Counted from the first letter of the stretch, positions 1 through 9,836 are shown. The stretch: 64,000 nucleotides of DNA from Tardiphaga sp. P9-11 (GCF_008329525.1 NZ_NPKQ01000001.1:434001-498000), one strand, 5' to 3'. The notes: a model not told the origin generated them from the letters alone. Numbers and translations: made by a program.

Positions 1-411
1 CTGGGCAAGGGCGACGTGATCGGCGGCTTTGCCGGCGCCACTGCGGACGCCTTCACTCTGTTCGAGCGACTGGAAGCCAAACTGGAGCAGTATCCTGGCC
101 AATTGACCCGGGCCGCCGTCGAACTCGCCAAGGACTGGCGCACCGACCGGTATCTGCGCCGGCTGGAAGCCATGATGATCGTCGCCGACAAGGACGTCTC
201 GCTGGTGCTCACCGGCACCGGCGACGTGCTGGAGCCGGAAGCCGGAGTGATGGCCATTGGCTCGGGCGGCAATTACGCGCTGGCAGCGGCAAGGGCGCTG
301 GTCGATACCGATCAGGATGCCGAGACCATCGTGCGCAAGTCGCTCGATATCGCCGCCGACATCTGCGTCTACACCAACCGCAACGTGACGCTGGAAATGC
401 TGGAGGCATGA
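1..411 (+). CDS. hslV: ATP-dependent protease peptidase subunit HslV (5' end missing)
   Basis: The reading frame is open from base 1 and gives the last 136 residues of HslV, the threonine-protease ring of the HslUV (ClpQY) cytoplasmic protease. The visible part has the family segments [11 protein letters not shown], a central MAIGSGG(N)YA stretch and the ending DICVYTNRN. The N-terminal catalytic threonine lies outside the window. hslU, its unfoldase partner, follows after one small membrane-protein gene. The stop codon overlaps the next start (ATGA), so the two are probably translationally coupled. Confidence 0.95.
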   Translation: MGKGDVIGGFAGATADAFTLFERLEAKLEQYPGQLTRAAVELAKDWRTDRYLRRLEAMMIVADKDVSLVLTGTGDVLEPEAGVMAIGSGGNYALAAARALVDTDQDAETIVRKSLDIAADICVYTNRNVTLEMLEA

Positions 412-1019
412 CCGTCGCGGGTCACGATACCCGCGCGCCGTCCGTCACCGGTCTCACGGTCAAGCAGGGCGCCCTAATTGCGGTCGGCCTGCTCGCACTG
501 CAGGCCGCACTTCTTTACGCCATGGGCCGACTGCCTATCTGCGCTTGCGGCTATGTAAAGCTCTGGCATGGCGTGGTGCTGAGTTCGGAGAACTCGCAGC
601 ACCTCACCGACTGGTACACGTTCTCGCACATCATTCATGGCTTTCTGTTTTACGCCGCCACCTGGCTGCTGTTTCCACGTCTGTCCTGGATCGCACGCCT
701 GATCATTGCGATGCTCATCGAAGGCGGCTGGGAGCTGCTGGAAAATTCGAGCTGGATCATCGAGCGTTACCGCGCCGGAACGGTGTCGCTGGATTATTTC
801 GGCGACAGCATCGTCAACTCGCTGGCCGACACGCTGTCGATGATCGCCGGCTTCATTCTTGCCCGGAAGCTACCGGTCACTGCTACAGTCGCGATTGCGC
901 TTTTGTTCGAGGTTCTGGTCGGGCTGCACATTCGCGACAATCTCACTTTGAACGTGATCATGCTGATTCATCCATTTGAAGCGATCCGCACCTGGCAGGC
1001 CGGGCCATCCATTATCTGA
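408..1019 (+). CDS. DUF2585 (UPF0314) family membrane protein
   Basis: 203 residues with about five hydrophobic segments (near residues 20-40, 70-90, 95-110, 140-160 and 165-180). The motif region [17 protein letters not shown] and the [10 protein letters not shown] stretch are typical of the DUF2585/UPF0314 family of alphaproteobacterial inner-membrane proteins. The function is unknown. It starts on an ATGA overlap with hslV and sits 41 bp before hslU, so it appears to be part of the hslVU transcription unit. The family name is recalled from the conserved segments and was not checked by search. Confidence 0.75.
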   Translation: MTVAGHDTRAPSVTGLTVKQGALIAVGLLALQAALLYAMGRLPICACGYVKLWHGVVLSSENSQHLTDWYTFSHIIHGFLFYAATWLLFPRLSWIARLIIAMLIEGGWELLENSSWIIERYRAGTVSLDYFGDSIVNSLADTLSMIAGFILARKLPVTATVAIALLFEVLVGLHIRDNLTLNVIMLIHPFEAIRTWQAGPSII

Positions 1020-1060
1020 TCCGCTTGTCCCAACGCCCTTCTCAACCTACGTAGAGTGAC

Positions 1061-2362
1061 ATGACTGACTTTTCTCCCCGCGAAATTGTAAGCGAACTCG
1101 ACCGGTTCATCGTCGGCCAGCACGATGCCAAACGCGCGGTCTCGATCGCGCTGCGCAATCGCTGGCGGCGCCTGCAGCTAACCGGGTCGCTGCGCGAGGA
1201 AGTATTACCGAAGAACATTCTGATGATCGGGCCCACCGGCGTCGGCAAGACCGAGATCGCACGCCGTCTGGCGAAGCTCGCCGGCGCGCCATTCATCAAG
1301 GTCGAGGCCACCAAGTTCACCGAGGTCGGCTATGTCGGCCGCGACGTCGAGCAGATCATCCGCGACCTCGTCGAGGTCGCGATCTCGCTGACCCGCGAGC
1401 GCAAGCGCAAGGATGTTCAGGCTCGGGCTCAGCTCGCCGCTGAGGATCGCGTGGTCGATGCGCTGGTCGGCGCCACCGCGAGCGCGGCTACGAAAGAGTC
1501 GTTCCGCAAAAAACTTCGTACCGGCGAACTCAACGACAAGGAAATCGAGATCGAGGTGCAGTCGTCCGGCGGCCCGTCGATGTTCGAAATCCCGGGGATG
1601 CCCGGCGCGCAGATGGGCACAATCTCGATTGGCGATATTTTCGGCAAGATGGGCAAGGGCACCAAGACCCGCCGCCTGCGCGTGGAAGATGCGCATGAAC
1701 CGCTGGTGAATGAGGAAGCCGACAAACTGCTCGACAGCGATGCGCTGGTGCAGGAGGCGATTTCGGTCGTCGAAAACAATGGCATCGTGTTTCTCGACGA
1801 GATCGACAAGATCTGCGTGCGCGACGGTCGCAGCGGCGGCGAAGTCTCGCGCGAAGGCGTTCAGCGCGATCTCTTGCCGCTGATCGAAGGGACGACAGTG
1901 TCCACCAAGCACGGCGCAGTGAAGACCGACCACATCCTGTTCATCGCCTCCGGTGCATTCCATATTGCCAAGCCGAGCGACCTCTTGCCGGAATTGCAGG
2001 GCCGTCTGCCGATCCGCGTCGAGCTCAATGCGCTGACCCGTGATGACATGCGCCGCATTCTCACCGAGCCGGAGGCGTCGCTGATCAAGCAGTATGTGGC
2101 GTTGCTGCAGACCGAAGGCGTTACGCTGGAATTCGCCGACGATGCCATCGATGCGCTGGCGGATGTTGCCGTCGCCGTGAACTCAACCGTCGAAAACATT
2201 GGCGCGCGGCGTCTGCAGACGGTGATGGAGCGCGTGCTCGACGAGATCTCCTTCGCGGCTCCGGATCGCAATGGCGAGACCATCCGCGTCGATGCGGCCT
2301 ATGTGCAGAAGCATGTTGGCGATCTCGCGAAGAATTCGGATCTGAGCCGGTTTATTTTGTAG
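1061..2362 (+). CDS. hslU: ATP-dependent protease ATPase subunit HslU
   Basis: 433 residues, the usual length for this AAA+ unfoldase, which feeds proteins to HslV. The Walker A motif GPTGVGKT lies at residues 57-64 and Walker B (VFLDEIDK) near 245. The intermediate I-domain lies between them and includes the [13 protein letters not shown] region. The C-terminus SRFIL is the tail that inserts into HslV to activate it in the family. A second-region-of-homology stretch with GRLPIRVEL is present. The gene follows hslV and the DUF2585 gene. Confidence 0.97.
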   Translation: MTDFSPREIVSELDRFIVGQHDAKRAVSIALRNRWRRLQLTGSLREEVLPKNILMIGPTGVGKTEIARRLAKLAGAPFIKVEATKFTEVGYVGRDVEQIIRDLVEVAISLTRERKRKDVQARAQLAAEDRVVDALVGATASAATKESFRKKLRTGELNDKEIEIEVQSSGGPSMFEIPGMPGAQMGTISIGDIFGKMGKGTKTRRLRVEDAHEPLVNEEADKLLDSDALVQEAISVVENNGIVFLDEIDKICVRDGRSGGEVSREGVQRDLLPLIEGTTVSTKHGAVKTDHILFIASGAFHIAKPSDLLPELQGRLPIRVELNALTRDDMRRILTEPEASLIKQYVALLQTEGVTLEFADDAIDALADVAVAVNSTVENIGARRLQTVMERVLDEISFAAPDRNGETIRVDAAYVQKHVGDLAKNSDLSRFIL

Positions 2363-2371
2363 TTCGCCAAT

Positions 2372-2540
2372 CTCGTCGTTCCCCGCCACTCCGATTGGAG
2401 TGGCTGAGGGCGCGCTCTTGCGCGAACCCAGAACCTCGTGCGGCCCAATTACAGCGAGATTCTCCGCCACTCCAATTGGAGTAGCTGAGGTCTGCACTTC
2501 AGTCGGCTCCGCCGCCTTAGCTGCATCCCGGAATGACGAG
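2372..2540. repeat. Intergenic palindrome pair bounded by inverted ends (dispersed repeat, copies 1 and 2)
   Basis: Between hslU and the smr stop codon are two near-identical palindromes. GCCACTCCGATTGGAGTGGC at 2385-2404 has perfect 8-bp arms. GCCACTCCAATTGGAGTAGC at 2466-2485 has one arm mismatch. Both are followed by CTGAGG. The block is flanked by 11-bp inverted ends with one mismatch (CTCGTCGTTCC at 2372 and GGAATGACGAG at 2530). A third copy lies after rho (11976-11995), so this looks like a REP-like mobile intergenic repeat. There is no open frame that would suggest a gene. Confidence 0.7.
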
Positions 2541-2547
2541 TTTGTGG

Positions 2548-3144
2548 CTACCTTGCCCGCCTGATCCGCACATACAGCGCACCGGCCCCGCCATGCCCGA
2601 TATGCGCTTCCTCGAATCCCACCACCAAAGAACGAAACTCCGGCAGCCCTAGCCACAACGGCACCTGGCGACGGAGAATGCCGCGTTCTGCCTCAGGACC
2701 CACTGTGCGGCCCTTGCCGGTGATCACCAGAACGAAAGTCATGCCATCATGACTGGCCCGATGCAGAAAGGCAGACAGAGCACCGTGCGCGCGCGTCTGC
2801 GTCATCCCGTGCAGATCGATGCGGGCATCGATTTCTTTCCGACCGCGAGACAGTTGCGAGCGCTCGCGCCGGCCGATCGGCGCCAAAGGCGGCGCTGGTG
2901 GCGGAGATGGTTTTGATGTTTGAACAGGTATCGCGGACGCCAACGGCTTGCGCGACACTGGGGGCTTTGCTGCGACCGGCACGTCTTCCGTTACGGTTTG
3001 CACTTTCGCGACGCGCGGCTTCTTACGCAGCGGCTTGATCTGCTTGGCGACGCTGTCCCACAATGCATGCTCCTCCTCGCTCAGTACGCGGCGACGGCGT
3101 GGAGCAGGCGGATCGGGTAATTGCGGTGGACGTGAACGCTTCAT
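2548..3144 (-). CDS. Smr domain-containing protein
   Basis: 198 residues. The first ~100 are basic and proline-rich and probably disordered. The C-terminal half is a Smr (small MutS-related) domain, with the DLHGMT signature at 110-115, TGKG at 142-145 and a closing GAGALYVRI near 186-194. Free-standing Smr domains are nucleases or nucleic-acid binders; the substrate here is unknown. Its ATG overlaps the mltA stop (ATGA), so it is the last gene of the tim44-mltA-smr unit. Confidence 0.9.
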   Translation of the reverse strand: MKRSRPPQLPDPPAPRRRRVLSEEEHALWDSVAKQIKPLRKKPRVAKVQTVTEDVPVAAKPPVSRKPLASAIPVQTSKPSPPPAPPLAPIGRRERSQLSRGRKEIDARIDLHGMTQTRAHGALSAFLHRASHDGMTFVLVITGKGRTVGPEAERGILRRQVPLWLGLPEFRSLVVGFEEAHIGHGGAGALYVRIRRAR

Positions 3145-4856
3145 TGCCAGGGGAAACGGAAGAGTGACTGCGGCTGCTTCGGTGTACGACGGTACACGCG
3201 GTGCCGGGATTTGGCACGCTTCGCCTTCGCTTCAGTTTTTACCTCCGTCTTTACTTCACTTTTTACCTGGGGCTTTACCTCAGGCGCGACTGCAGGCCGC
3301 GCTTCCGGCAACGGCACTGTCGTTGCCGCTGGTCGAGGCATCGCCGGGGTGGGCACGACCGCAGCCGGTCTCGCGACCGGCAATGGCGCTGTCACGGCCG
3401 ACACCGTGGGCTTTACTGCCACGGCATCCGGCTTTGCTGCAGCCTTGTTATCTATCGCGGAAGTTTCGACCTTCGGTGCTTCGGCAGGCTTCGGCGCGGT
3501 CTGCGGAAATAGCTTTGCTATCTCGGCCGATGGCCGCGCGTCGGGGAGTGGCATGTGATGGCCACGCCTGGAGGGATCGAGACTCTTCGGCACCAGCATC
3601 ACGAAACGCGCGGCGTTTTTCATGCGGCCGGCAACTTTGCCTGCTTCGGCGCCGGCTCCGAAATACAGATCAGCACGTGCCGGACCGATGATGGCCGAGC
3701 CGGTGTCCTGCGCAACCATGAGGCGTCGAAACGGCGTCTTTGCCATGTCGGACTCGATCGGCAGATCGCCTTCGATGAAGAACGGCGTGCCATAGACATG
3801 CAGTGACTTGTCGACGGCGATGGAGCGGCCAGGCGTCAGCGGCACGCCTTGCGCACCGACGGCTTCGTCCTTGTCGGACAGCTGCACCTCACGGAAGAAC
3901 ACATAGGATCGATTCTGCCGACGCAGTTCGCTCGCAGCGTCCGGGTTCTCTTCCATATATTGCCGGATACGCTGCATCGACATCTGCTCACGCGGAATAA
4001 TGCCGCGATCGATCAGCACGCGGCCGACCGGCGTGTAGCGATAGCCATTATGGGCATCGTAATTGATCCGCACCGTGCCGCCGTCTTCGAGGCGCACGCG
4101 TGCCGAGCCCTGAATCTGCGTGAACAGCAGATCGGTCTGGCTCTTCAGCCAGACGATTTCGAGCCCGCGCCCGGCGATGGCGCCATCCTCGATCTGGCCG
4201 CGATCGTAATAGGGTACGAGCTTACGGCGGCCGATCTTGCGAAACACATCGCCGCCATTCGGCATGCTGGCGGATGACTGGCTATAGCCGCGCACGAACA
4301 GATTCGAGGGCCGACGATATACCGGAACGGTATAGACGTCGGTCTTCGTACGGGAGCCGTCAATCACCGGCTCGTAGTAACCGGTAACGAAACCTTCGGG
4401 TTCGCCGAGACGCGAGATTCGCAGCGGCAGGAAATGCTCTTCGAAGAAAGCGCGGGCCTTGGCGCCATCGGAAATATCGGCGCTCCTGGCTGCACGGCAG
4501 GGATCACGGAGCGTCGCGCCGAGCGCCTTCGAATCAGTTGGCGGATTGCGTTGAGCAACGATCGGCTTGCAGCTTGTACGAAACGCCTGGAAGGCGAGGA
4601 GGTGATCGTCCTCGCGCCAACCGGCAATATCGGCAAAGGCAACGGGTTCATACTGGCTGCCGGTGAATTCGAACGGCCATTCCCGCGGTGGATTATGCCG
4701 CGGGACATACACAAATTTTGCGGGATCGTTCTTGACGTGCTCGGCGTGACGCCGAAGTCGTGCGTCCGCTGAGACAGGAACCAACGCAGCAGCTATCACG
4801 CACAGCGCGGCAAGCCGGCCGAGCCTGGCAGCGTTACTGCACGCTGCCGGTGCCAA
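3141..4856 (-). CDS. mltA: Membrane-bound lytic murein transglycosylase A (MltA)
   Basis: Cleaves peptidoglycan glycan strands in the periplasm. The family signature TGYYEP and the 3D-domain stretch AQDTGSAIIGPARADLYFG, with its acidic residues, are both present. A long Pro/Ala/Lys-rich tail of about 120 residues ends in a basic segment. I chose a TTG start at 4856 (571 residues). It is preceded by GGAAG and gives a clean signal peptide (LAALCVIAAALVPVSADA) with only a short overlap with tim44. An ATG at 4937 would add 27 residues that bury the signal sequence and overlap tim44 by 104 bp. No lipobox is visible. Confidence 0.92.
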   Translation of the reverse strand: MAPAACSNAARLGRLAALCVIAAALVPVSADARLRRHAEHVKNDPAKFVYVPRHNPPREWPFEFTGSQYEPVAFADIAGWREDDHLLAFQAFRTSCKPIVAQRNPPTDSKALGATLRDPCRAARSADISDGAKARAFFEEHFLPLRISRLGEPEGFVTGYYEPVIDGSRTKTDVYTVPVYRRPSNLFVRGYSQSSASMPNGGDVFRKIGRRKLVPYYDRGQIEDGAIAGRGLEIVWLKSQTDLLFTQIQGSARVRLEDGGTVRINYDAHNGYRYTPVGRVLIDRGIIPREQMSMQRIRQYMEENPDAASELRRQNRSYVFFREVQLSDKDEAVGAQGVPLTPGRSIAVDKSLHVYGTPFFIEGDLPIESDMAKTPFRRLMVAQDTGSAIIGPARADLYFGAGAEAGKVAGRMKNAARFVMLVPKSLDPSRRGHHMPLPDARPSAEIAKLFPQTAPKPAEAPKVETSAIDNKAAAKPDAVAVKPTVSAVTAPLPVARPAAVVPTPAMPRPAATTVPLPEARPAVAPEVKPQVKSEVKTEVKTEAKAKRAKSRHRVYRRTPKQPQSLFRFPWQ

Positions 4857-5529
4857 CCAGCTTCCAGTTCGGATCGCGCGAGGTGATATCGCGAGCAAAG
4901 GTCCAGACGTCGGTGATGTCACTGACCTTATCGGCATTACCGTCGACCACCGCGCCGGTCTTGTCGCGCGTCACCGAGATCATCTGCGAGACGAAACGCA
5001 CAGTGAGCTGGGCCGCGCGATCGCGCACTTCGGCGCCGACCAGCTCGGCCTTGTCGATCGATACGAAACGGGTCTCGGTCTTCTGCTCGTTCTTCTCGCG
5101 GTCCTTGATGACCGCGTCGAAGCTGTCGAACACTTCAGACGACAACAGATCCTTCAGCGATCGGCGATCGCCATTGGCAAAGGCCAGCACGATCATCTCG
5201 TAGGCGCCCTTGGCGCCGGTGAGAAAATGACGCGGATCGAACGACGAATCCTGTTCCACGATGGCATCGAGACCGGTCGCGAGGGGCGTTCCCGGTTCGG
5301 TAATGCCCTTCCAGCGCTCGGCGGGAGAAACGTCCGCAGCGGGGGCCGGCGCTGCCTGGTCGACGGGACCACCGGGCATCGGCACGACGTTGCCTTCGGG
5401 CGGCAAAACATCACGCGCAGCATGGTCGAAGGGCGGACGCTCCCCGCCGGTGCGCTGTCCGAGCACGTTGCGCAGGCGGATGAAAATGAAGACCGCCAGT
5501 GCCAGGAAGATGATGGTGTAAATGTCCAC
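4834..5529 (-). CDS. Tim44-like domain protein (TimA type)
   Basis: 231 residues. One N-terminal membrane anchor (IYTIIFLALAVFIFIRL) is followed by a Pro-rich linker and a C-terminal Tim44-like domain (residues ~95-231, with GAKGAYEMIVLAFANGD and LLSSEVFDSF). The bacterial family is a membrane-anchored relative of the mitochondrial import factor Tim44. It lies next to secB and mltA, as in other alphaproteobacteria. The gene overlaps the chosen mltA start by 23 bp, so the two are probably co-translated. Confidence 0.9.
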   Translation of the reverse strand: MDIYTIIFLALAVFIFIRLRNVLGQRTGGERPPFDHAARDVLPPEGNVVPMPGGPVDQAAPAPAADVSPAERWKGITEPGTPLATGLDAIVEQDSSFDPRHFLTGAKGAYEMIVLAFANGDRRSLKDLLSSEVFDSFDAVIKDREKNEQKTETRFVSIDKAELVGAEVRDRAAQLTVRFVSQMISVTRDKTGAVVDGNADKVSDITDVWTFARDITSRDPNWKLVGTGSVQ

Positions 5530-5532
5530 GTC

Positions 5533-5796
5533 TTATTGCTTTCTGATCGGTGCCGGGCATGCCCGGCGGAAGACTATGCCGCCCATCGCGGTTCTGAAAT
5601 CGGCTCCCGCAAGGTCGGGAGATCGCGTCACGGGCCAGCCTGCCTCATGTAGACATGAAACTAAGCCCAGCCAATGGCGCGCCATCGTGTCGGGCTGCGG
5701 CAAAGCGGCCTTCGCGCCGGCAGCCTCGACCGCTTCTATAAATTCTAGCGTGTTTGTCCGACCGAGGAAATCGGATCCGGCGAGGAAAACCCGCAC
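5533..5796 (-). CDS. Hypothetical protein, doubtful
   Basis: A GTG-started frame of 87 residues upstream of tim44 on the same strand. The N-terminus (RVFLAGSDFLGRTNTLEF) reads like a folded protein, but I recognise no family. The last third covers a perfect 16-bp palindrome (GCCGGGCATGCCCGGC at 5552-5567), which argues against real coding there. In relatives I would expect fxsA here; this frame lacks the membrane segments of FxsA. It could be a fragment or chance frame. Confidence 0.25.
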   Translation of the reverse strand: MRVFLAGSDFLGRTNTLEFIEAVEAAGAKAALPQPDTMARHWLGLVSCLHEAGWPVTRSPDLAGADFRTAMGGIVFRRACPAPIRKQ

Positions 5797-6027
5797 TTTC
5801 AGTCATTTAACGCGAATTCGGGACGAATATGACCGGTTTTGCGCCTGCATGTCCAAGTGGTGGATCAAACCAGCGATTTTCTAGCGTCCAAGTTGTGGCG
5901 GGGCATCCTTGTGGAGTGCCGCAGGCCTATGATAGCCACTCGCCGCGATCACCTCATTCGACCGTTCGTGCGGAGGCCCGCGACGAACCGGTTCCACCCG
6001 CCCGGCAGCGCTTCAGGAGAACTTTCG

Positions 6028-6507
6028 ATGGCAAACGGCAACGGTACCCCTCCGGAGCAGTCCCCCCCCCAACTCAATGTACTGGCGCAGTACACCAAGG
6101 ATCTCTCCTTCGAGAATCCGAACGCGCCGGCCTCGCTGGCACCGCAGGCCCAGCAGCCAAACATCAACATCCAGATCAATGTCGGCGCCAACAATCTCTC
6201 CGAGAGCGAATATGAAGTGACGCTGTCGGTCGAGGGCAAGGCCGAGAACGCCGGCTCGGTGATGTTCTCGTTCGAGCTGGCCTATGCCGGCGTGTTCCGC
6301 ATCGTCAACGTGCCGCAGGAAAACCTGCACCCGCTGATCATGATCGAATGCCCGCGCCTACTGTTCCCGTTTGCGCGCGAGATCATCGCCACTGCAGTGC
6401 GCGATGGCGGCTTCCCGCCGCTGATGCTCGATCCGGTGGATTTCGTCGGTCTGTATCGCCAGAACATGGAACGCCAGGCTCAGGTCGAGGCTGGCAAGTC
6501 GAACTAA
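6028..6507 (+). CDS. secB: Protein-export chaperone SecB
   Basis: 159 residues. SecB is the cytosolic tetrameric chaperone that keeps precursors unfolded for SecA. The typical segments are [42 protein letters not shown] and the [15 protein letters not shown] block. An AGGAGA ribosome-binding site at 6015-6020 fixes this ATG over the longer frame from 5839. Codons near residue 12 contain a run of nine C (6062-6070). The gene is divergent from tim44 and convergent with dnaQ. Confidence 0.97.
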   Translation: MANGNGTPPEQSPPQLNVLAQYTKDLSFENPNAPASLAPQAQQPNINIQINVGANNLSESEYEVTLSVEGKAENAGSVMFSFELAYAGVFRIVNVPQENLHPLIMIECPRLLFPFAREIIATAVRDGGFPPLMLDPVDFVGLYRQNMERQAQVEAGKSN

Positions 6508-6537
6508 GTTCAGCGGTTTAACTAACCAGTTTACGTC

Positions 6538-6569
6538 ATGGCCGGGCTTGTCCCGGCCATTTTCGTTTT
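6538..6569 (+). terminator. Rho-independent terminator of secB
   Basis: A perfect 9-bp stem, ATGGCCGGG (6538-6546) and CCCGGCCAT (6552-6560) with a 5-base loop, is followed by TTTTCGTTTT. It lies 30 bp after secB and against the dnaQ stop. There is no T-run on the minus strand, so it acts best for secB. Confidence 0.75.
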
Positions 6570-7269
6570 ACGAAGCCGGTCCCAGAAATTCATTCCAGAT
6601 CGCCTTTTCGCCCATGGTCGCGACAAAGGCGCGGTGTTCGGTGCGATCAGCTTCGGTCACGCGCGGGGCAAGCGCGATCTCGCGCTGGCGGCGCGGGGCA
6701 TCATTGATGCTACCGGTGCGCTGCGCAGGCGCTTCATCGGCCAGGATCAGTTGCGACTGCCGGGCACCGATGAGGTCGATATAGACTTCCGCCAGCAATT
6801 CGGAGTCGAGCAGCGCGCCATGCTTGGTGCGTCGGGAATTATCGATCGCATAGCGGGCGCAGAGATCGTCGAGCTTGTTCGACACACCGGGATGCTTGCG
6901 GCGCGCCAGCAGCAGCGTATCGACAAGACGGTCGCGTGGCACTGGCGGGCGCTTGATGCGGTCGAGTTCGGCATTGATGAAGCCGAGATCGAACATGCCG
7001 TTATGAATGACCAGCGGTGAATCGCCGATAAAGGCCATGAAGTCGTCGACCACTTCGTGGAACAGCGGCTTGGTCGAGAGAAACTCGGCAGACAGACCGT
7101 GTACGTTGAACGCTTCCTGAGGCATGTCGCGCTCGGGATTCACGTAGACATGGAAGGTCTGGCCGGTCGGCATCCGGTTGAAGATTTCGAGGCAACCGAT
7201 TTCCACCAACCGATCGCCCCGGAGGGGATCGAGGCCGGTGGTTTCGGTATCCATGACGATTTCGCGCAT
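6568..7269 (-). CDS. dnaQ: DNA polymerase III subunit epsilon (proofreading 3'-5' exonuclease)
   Basis: 233 residues. The DEDDh exonuclease motifs are all visible: DTETTGLDP near residues 7-15, HNGMFDLGF near 94-102, and HGALLDSELLAEVY near 157-170 with the catalytic histidine and aspartate. It removes misinserted bases for the replicative polymerase. It is the fourth gene of the minus-strand run ppsR-maf-coaE-dnaQ, 34 bp after coaE. Confidence 0.96.
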   Translation of the reverse strand: MREIVMDTETTGLDPLRGDRLVEIGCLEIFNRMPTGQTFHVYVNPERDMPQEAFNVHGLSAEFLSTKPLFHEVVDDFMAFIGDSPLVIHNGMFDLGFINAELDRIKRPPVPRDRLVDTLLLARRKHPGVSNKLDDLCARYAIDNSRRTKHGALLDSELLAEVYIDLIGARQSQLILADEAPAQRTGSINDAPRRQREIALAPRVTEADRTEHRAFVATMGEKAIWNEFLGPAS

Positions 7270-7303
7270 CGTTGTCAGCCGGTTATCGAATCAAAGTGGG
7301 CGA

Positions 7304-7906
7304 TCAGGGCCGCCGTTGCGGCATCTTAACAGCCTCGGCGAGAATTTCACGGATCCGCTCCCGTACAGGGTCCAATCCGTTCGATGTATCCACCACGAAG
7401 TCGGCGCGCTTGCGCTTTTCGGCGTCAGGCAGTTGTCGCGCCAGAATGGCGTCAAGTTTTTCGGCCGTCATACCCTCGCGCGCCAGAATGCGCTCACGCT
7501 GCTGCTCGGGATTGGTCGATACCACGACCACCGCATCGACGCGTTTTTCGCCGCCAGTTTCATAGAGCAGGGGCACATCAACCACCGCCACCGGGACGCC
7601 GGATTTCTCGGCATCGTCCAGGAACTTCCTGTGATAGGCGCCCAGCAGGGGATGCACGATCTGCTCGAGCTTCTTCATCGCGGCCGCGTCGTGCACCACC
7701 AGCGGCGATAGCTTTGCGCGATCGACCTTGCCGTTCACGGTGGTTCCGGGAAACGCGGCCTCGATCAGCGGTGCAGCTTCGCCGTCATAAACCATGTGCA
7801 CGGTGGCATCGGCGTCATAGACCGGCACACCGGCTTCCATGAACAATTTCGCCGTGGTCGATTTCCCCATTCCGATCGAACCGGTCAACCCCAATACGCG
7901 CATCAA
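7304..7906 (-). CDS. coaE: Dephospho-CoA kinase
   Basis: 200 residues. Catalyses the last step of coenzyme A synthesis, phosphorylating dephospho-CoA with ATP. The P-loop [12 protein letters not shown] is at residues 6-17. The VYDADATVH segment and [12 protein letters not shown] are family hallmarks. It starts 13 bp after the maf stop. In relatives aroE usually lies between maf and coaE, but there is no room for it here. Confidence 0.96.
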   Translation of the reverse strand: MMRVLGLTGSIGMGKSTTAKLFMEAGVPVYDADATVHMVYDGEAAPLIEAAFPGTTVNGKVDRAKLSPLVVHDAAAMKKLEQIVHPLLGAYHRKFLDDAEKSGVPVAVVDVPLLYETGGEKRVDAVVVVSTNPEQQRERILAREGMTAEKLDAILARQLPDAEKRKRADFVVDTSNGLDPVRERIREILAEAVKMPQRRP

Positions 7907-7919
7907 GCCCTCGTCAAAA

Positions 7920-8528
7920 TCAGATCGCGATCATCTCTTCGCCGCGTAGGAAACTCAGCAGCGGCAGCAACGGCAGACCAAGAATGGTGAAGTGATCGCC
8001 TTCGATCAGCTCGAACAGATGCACGCCCAGTCCTTCGAGCTGATAGGCGCCGACACTTGCCGTCACCTTGTCGCCCGCAGCATCCAGATAGGCATTGATC
8101 GCCTGACCATCCAGCTTGCGCATGGTCATATGCGCCACGGAGACATTGGAAAACAACGTCGCGCCATCGCAAACGACGGCAAGCGCTGAATGCAATTCGT
8201 GAGTCCGGCCAGCAAGTGCGGCGAGTTGTTCGGCGGCCTGTTCGCGGCCGGCAGGTTTGCTGAACATCCGATCGCCCAGCGCCAGGGTTTGATCGGCACC
8301 AAGAACATAGCGGCCGGGATGACGCAGCGAAATAAAGGCGGCCTTGCGCTCAGCAAGCAAGGCTGCGATCTCGCCCGGCGCCGTCAAACTGGATTTCTGC
8401 TGGATGCCGCGCTCGTCTATATCTGCCGGCATCGCATCAAACGTAATGCCAGCATTCGCCAACAACTCACGACGCGCTAAACTCTGCGACGCCAGGATCA
8501 GCGGTTGCACGCCGCGCCAAATGGTCAT
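7920..8528 (-). CDS. Maf family nucleotide pyrophosphatase
   Basis: 202 residues. N-terminal [16 protein letters not shown] corresponds to the Maf SxSxRR signature, followed by VLGADQTL and the [11 protein letters not shown] segment. The family hydrolyses nucleoside triphosphates, including modified ones, to monophosphates. The exact substrate class (YhdE- or YceF-like) cannot be told from motifs alone. Its ATG overlaps the ppsR stop by 4 bp (ATGA). Confidence 0.92.
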   Translation of the reverse strand: MTIWRGVQPLILASQSLARRELLANAGITFDAMPADIDERGIQQKSSLTAPGEIAALLAERKAAFISLRHPGRYVLGADQTLALGDRMFSKPAGREQAAEQLAALAGRTHELHSALAVVCDGATLFSNVSVAHMTMRKLDGQAINAYLDAAGDKVTASVGAYQLEGLGVHLFELIEGDHFTILGLPLLPLLSFLRGEEMIAI

Positions 8529-9367
8529 TCGGACATCCTCTGACGCTGTCGATCAGCCAGCAGTTTCATGATGGCTGCCGCGGTTTCCTCGATGGAGCGA
8601 CGTGTCACTTCCAACAAAGCCCAGCCGTATTTGGCACTCAGCTTGCGCGCATAGGTCACTTCATCCGTGACCGACTGGCGATCGATATAATCGTCATTGG
8701 TCGTATCGCTACCAATACTCAGAAGCCGGTTCTGGCGGATCTGAATCAAGCGCTCCGGCGTCGCGTGCAGGCTGACCACCAGCGGATTTTTCAACGTCTC
8801 AAGCTGATGGGGAATGGGGATGCCGGGGACGAGCGGCACATTGGCCGTGCGCACACCGCGATTGGCAAGATAGATCGAGGTTGGCGTCTTCGATGTACGC
8901 GAGACGCCGACCAGAACCACGTCCGCTTCTTCGAGGCCTTCCACGTGCTGGCCGTCGTCATGCATCATCGAATAATTCAGCGCGTCGATACGCTTGAAAT
9001 ACTCGGCGTTGAGCGTGTGCTGTGCACCGACACGGCCGGTGGTGGACGCACCAAGATAGGCCTGAAACAGCTGCATCACTGGCCCGATGATCGACAGGCT
9101 CGGGCTGTTGATCTCCTGGCACTTGGCTTCCAACCGGCCGACCAGATCTTTTTCCAGCAGCGTGAAGAGAACGATGCCTGGCGCTTCCTCGATTTCGGAA
9201 AGCACGCGATCAAGCTGCTTCTGACTCCGCACGAGCGGATAGACATGTTCAACTGGCGTGACATTCGCGTATTGCGCCGCAACGGCGCGAGCCACCGTGA
9301 TCAGCGTCTCACCGGTCGAATCGGAGACCAGATGGAGATGAAAATAGCTGCCGGTGGTAGGCACCAT
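8525..9367 (-). CDS. ppsR: Pyruvate,phosphate dikinase / PEP synthase regulatory protein (DUF299)
   Basis: 280 residues. A bifunctional kinase/pyrophosphorylase family that switches PPDK or PEP synthase off and on. N-terminal [14 protein letters not shown] and the P-loop-like [15 protein letters not shown] (about residues 153-167) define the family. The C-terminal [10 protein letters not shown] stretch is also typical. It is the first gene on the left of the proposed origin. The DUF299 gene is the standard left neighbour of oriC in Caulobacter and Rickettsia. Confidence 0.93.
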   Translation of the reverse strand: MVPTTGSYFHLHLVSDSTGETLITVARAVAAQYANVTPVEHVYPLVRSQKQLDRVLSEIEEAPGIVLFTLLEKDLVGRLEAKCQEINSPSLSIIGPVMQLFQAYLGASTTGRVGAQHTLNAEYFKRIDALNYSMMHDDGQHVEGLEEADVVLVGVSRTSKTPTSIYLANRGVRTANVPLVPGIPIPHQLETLKNPLVVSLHATPERLIQIRQNRLLSIGSDTTNDDYIDRQSVTDEVTYARKLSAKYGWALLEVTRRSIEETAAAIMKLLADRQRQRMSE

Positions 9368-9836
9368 GATCGTGTATGTCCTGTGAATCTCTGTGGAGCT
9401 TTTCCGGGATATCGACCATCGCCTCGGCGGGCCCGGGATAACTCGGTTTTTTCTTCACAGGGCTCATGAAGAGGAAAAGCTCTGAGGTTGCCTTGAATGA
9501 TAATGGGGTTATCCCGGTTTGTCTTGGGATAATCCAGTGCACGACAACGGTAAGCCCTTGCGCTGCATATTGAACTTGCATGCAGGCGACTTTGGGGAAA
9601 TCACGCGGTGATGTGCATAAGCGCGGGACAGTTCCGGGATTGTTTTGGGCGGCCACAATCCACTGTCACTTAGACTCAAACCTAAGATTCTATAAATATT
9701 ATTTAAGAGAAGGATGGCTTGCGGATAGTGCGGTGATCCGCTCTGTATCGGCGCATCCTGCAACGTGGCTTTCCGGTGAAATGTTCCGTTGTCAGCACGT
9801 ACGGTGTGATGCAGTGATGCTGGAAAGAACTTTCGA
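9368..9836. other. Proposed chromosomal replication origin (oriC)
   Basis: A 469-bp gap without a gene between divergent ppsR and hemJ. It holds four DnaA-box-like 9-mers: TTATCCCGG on the minus strand at 9433-9441, the same on the plus strand at 9509-9517, TTATCCCAA minus at 9524-9532, and an exact TTATGCACA minus at 9612-9620. An AT-rich tract follows at about 9662-9712 (CTATAAATATTATTTAAGA core), a candidate unwinding element. The nearest genes read away from it on both sides, and DUF299 flanks it as in other alphaproteobacteria. Function is inferred. Confidence 0.65.
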
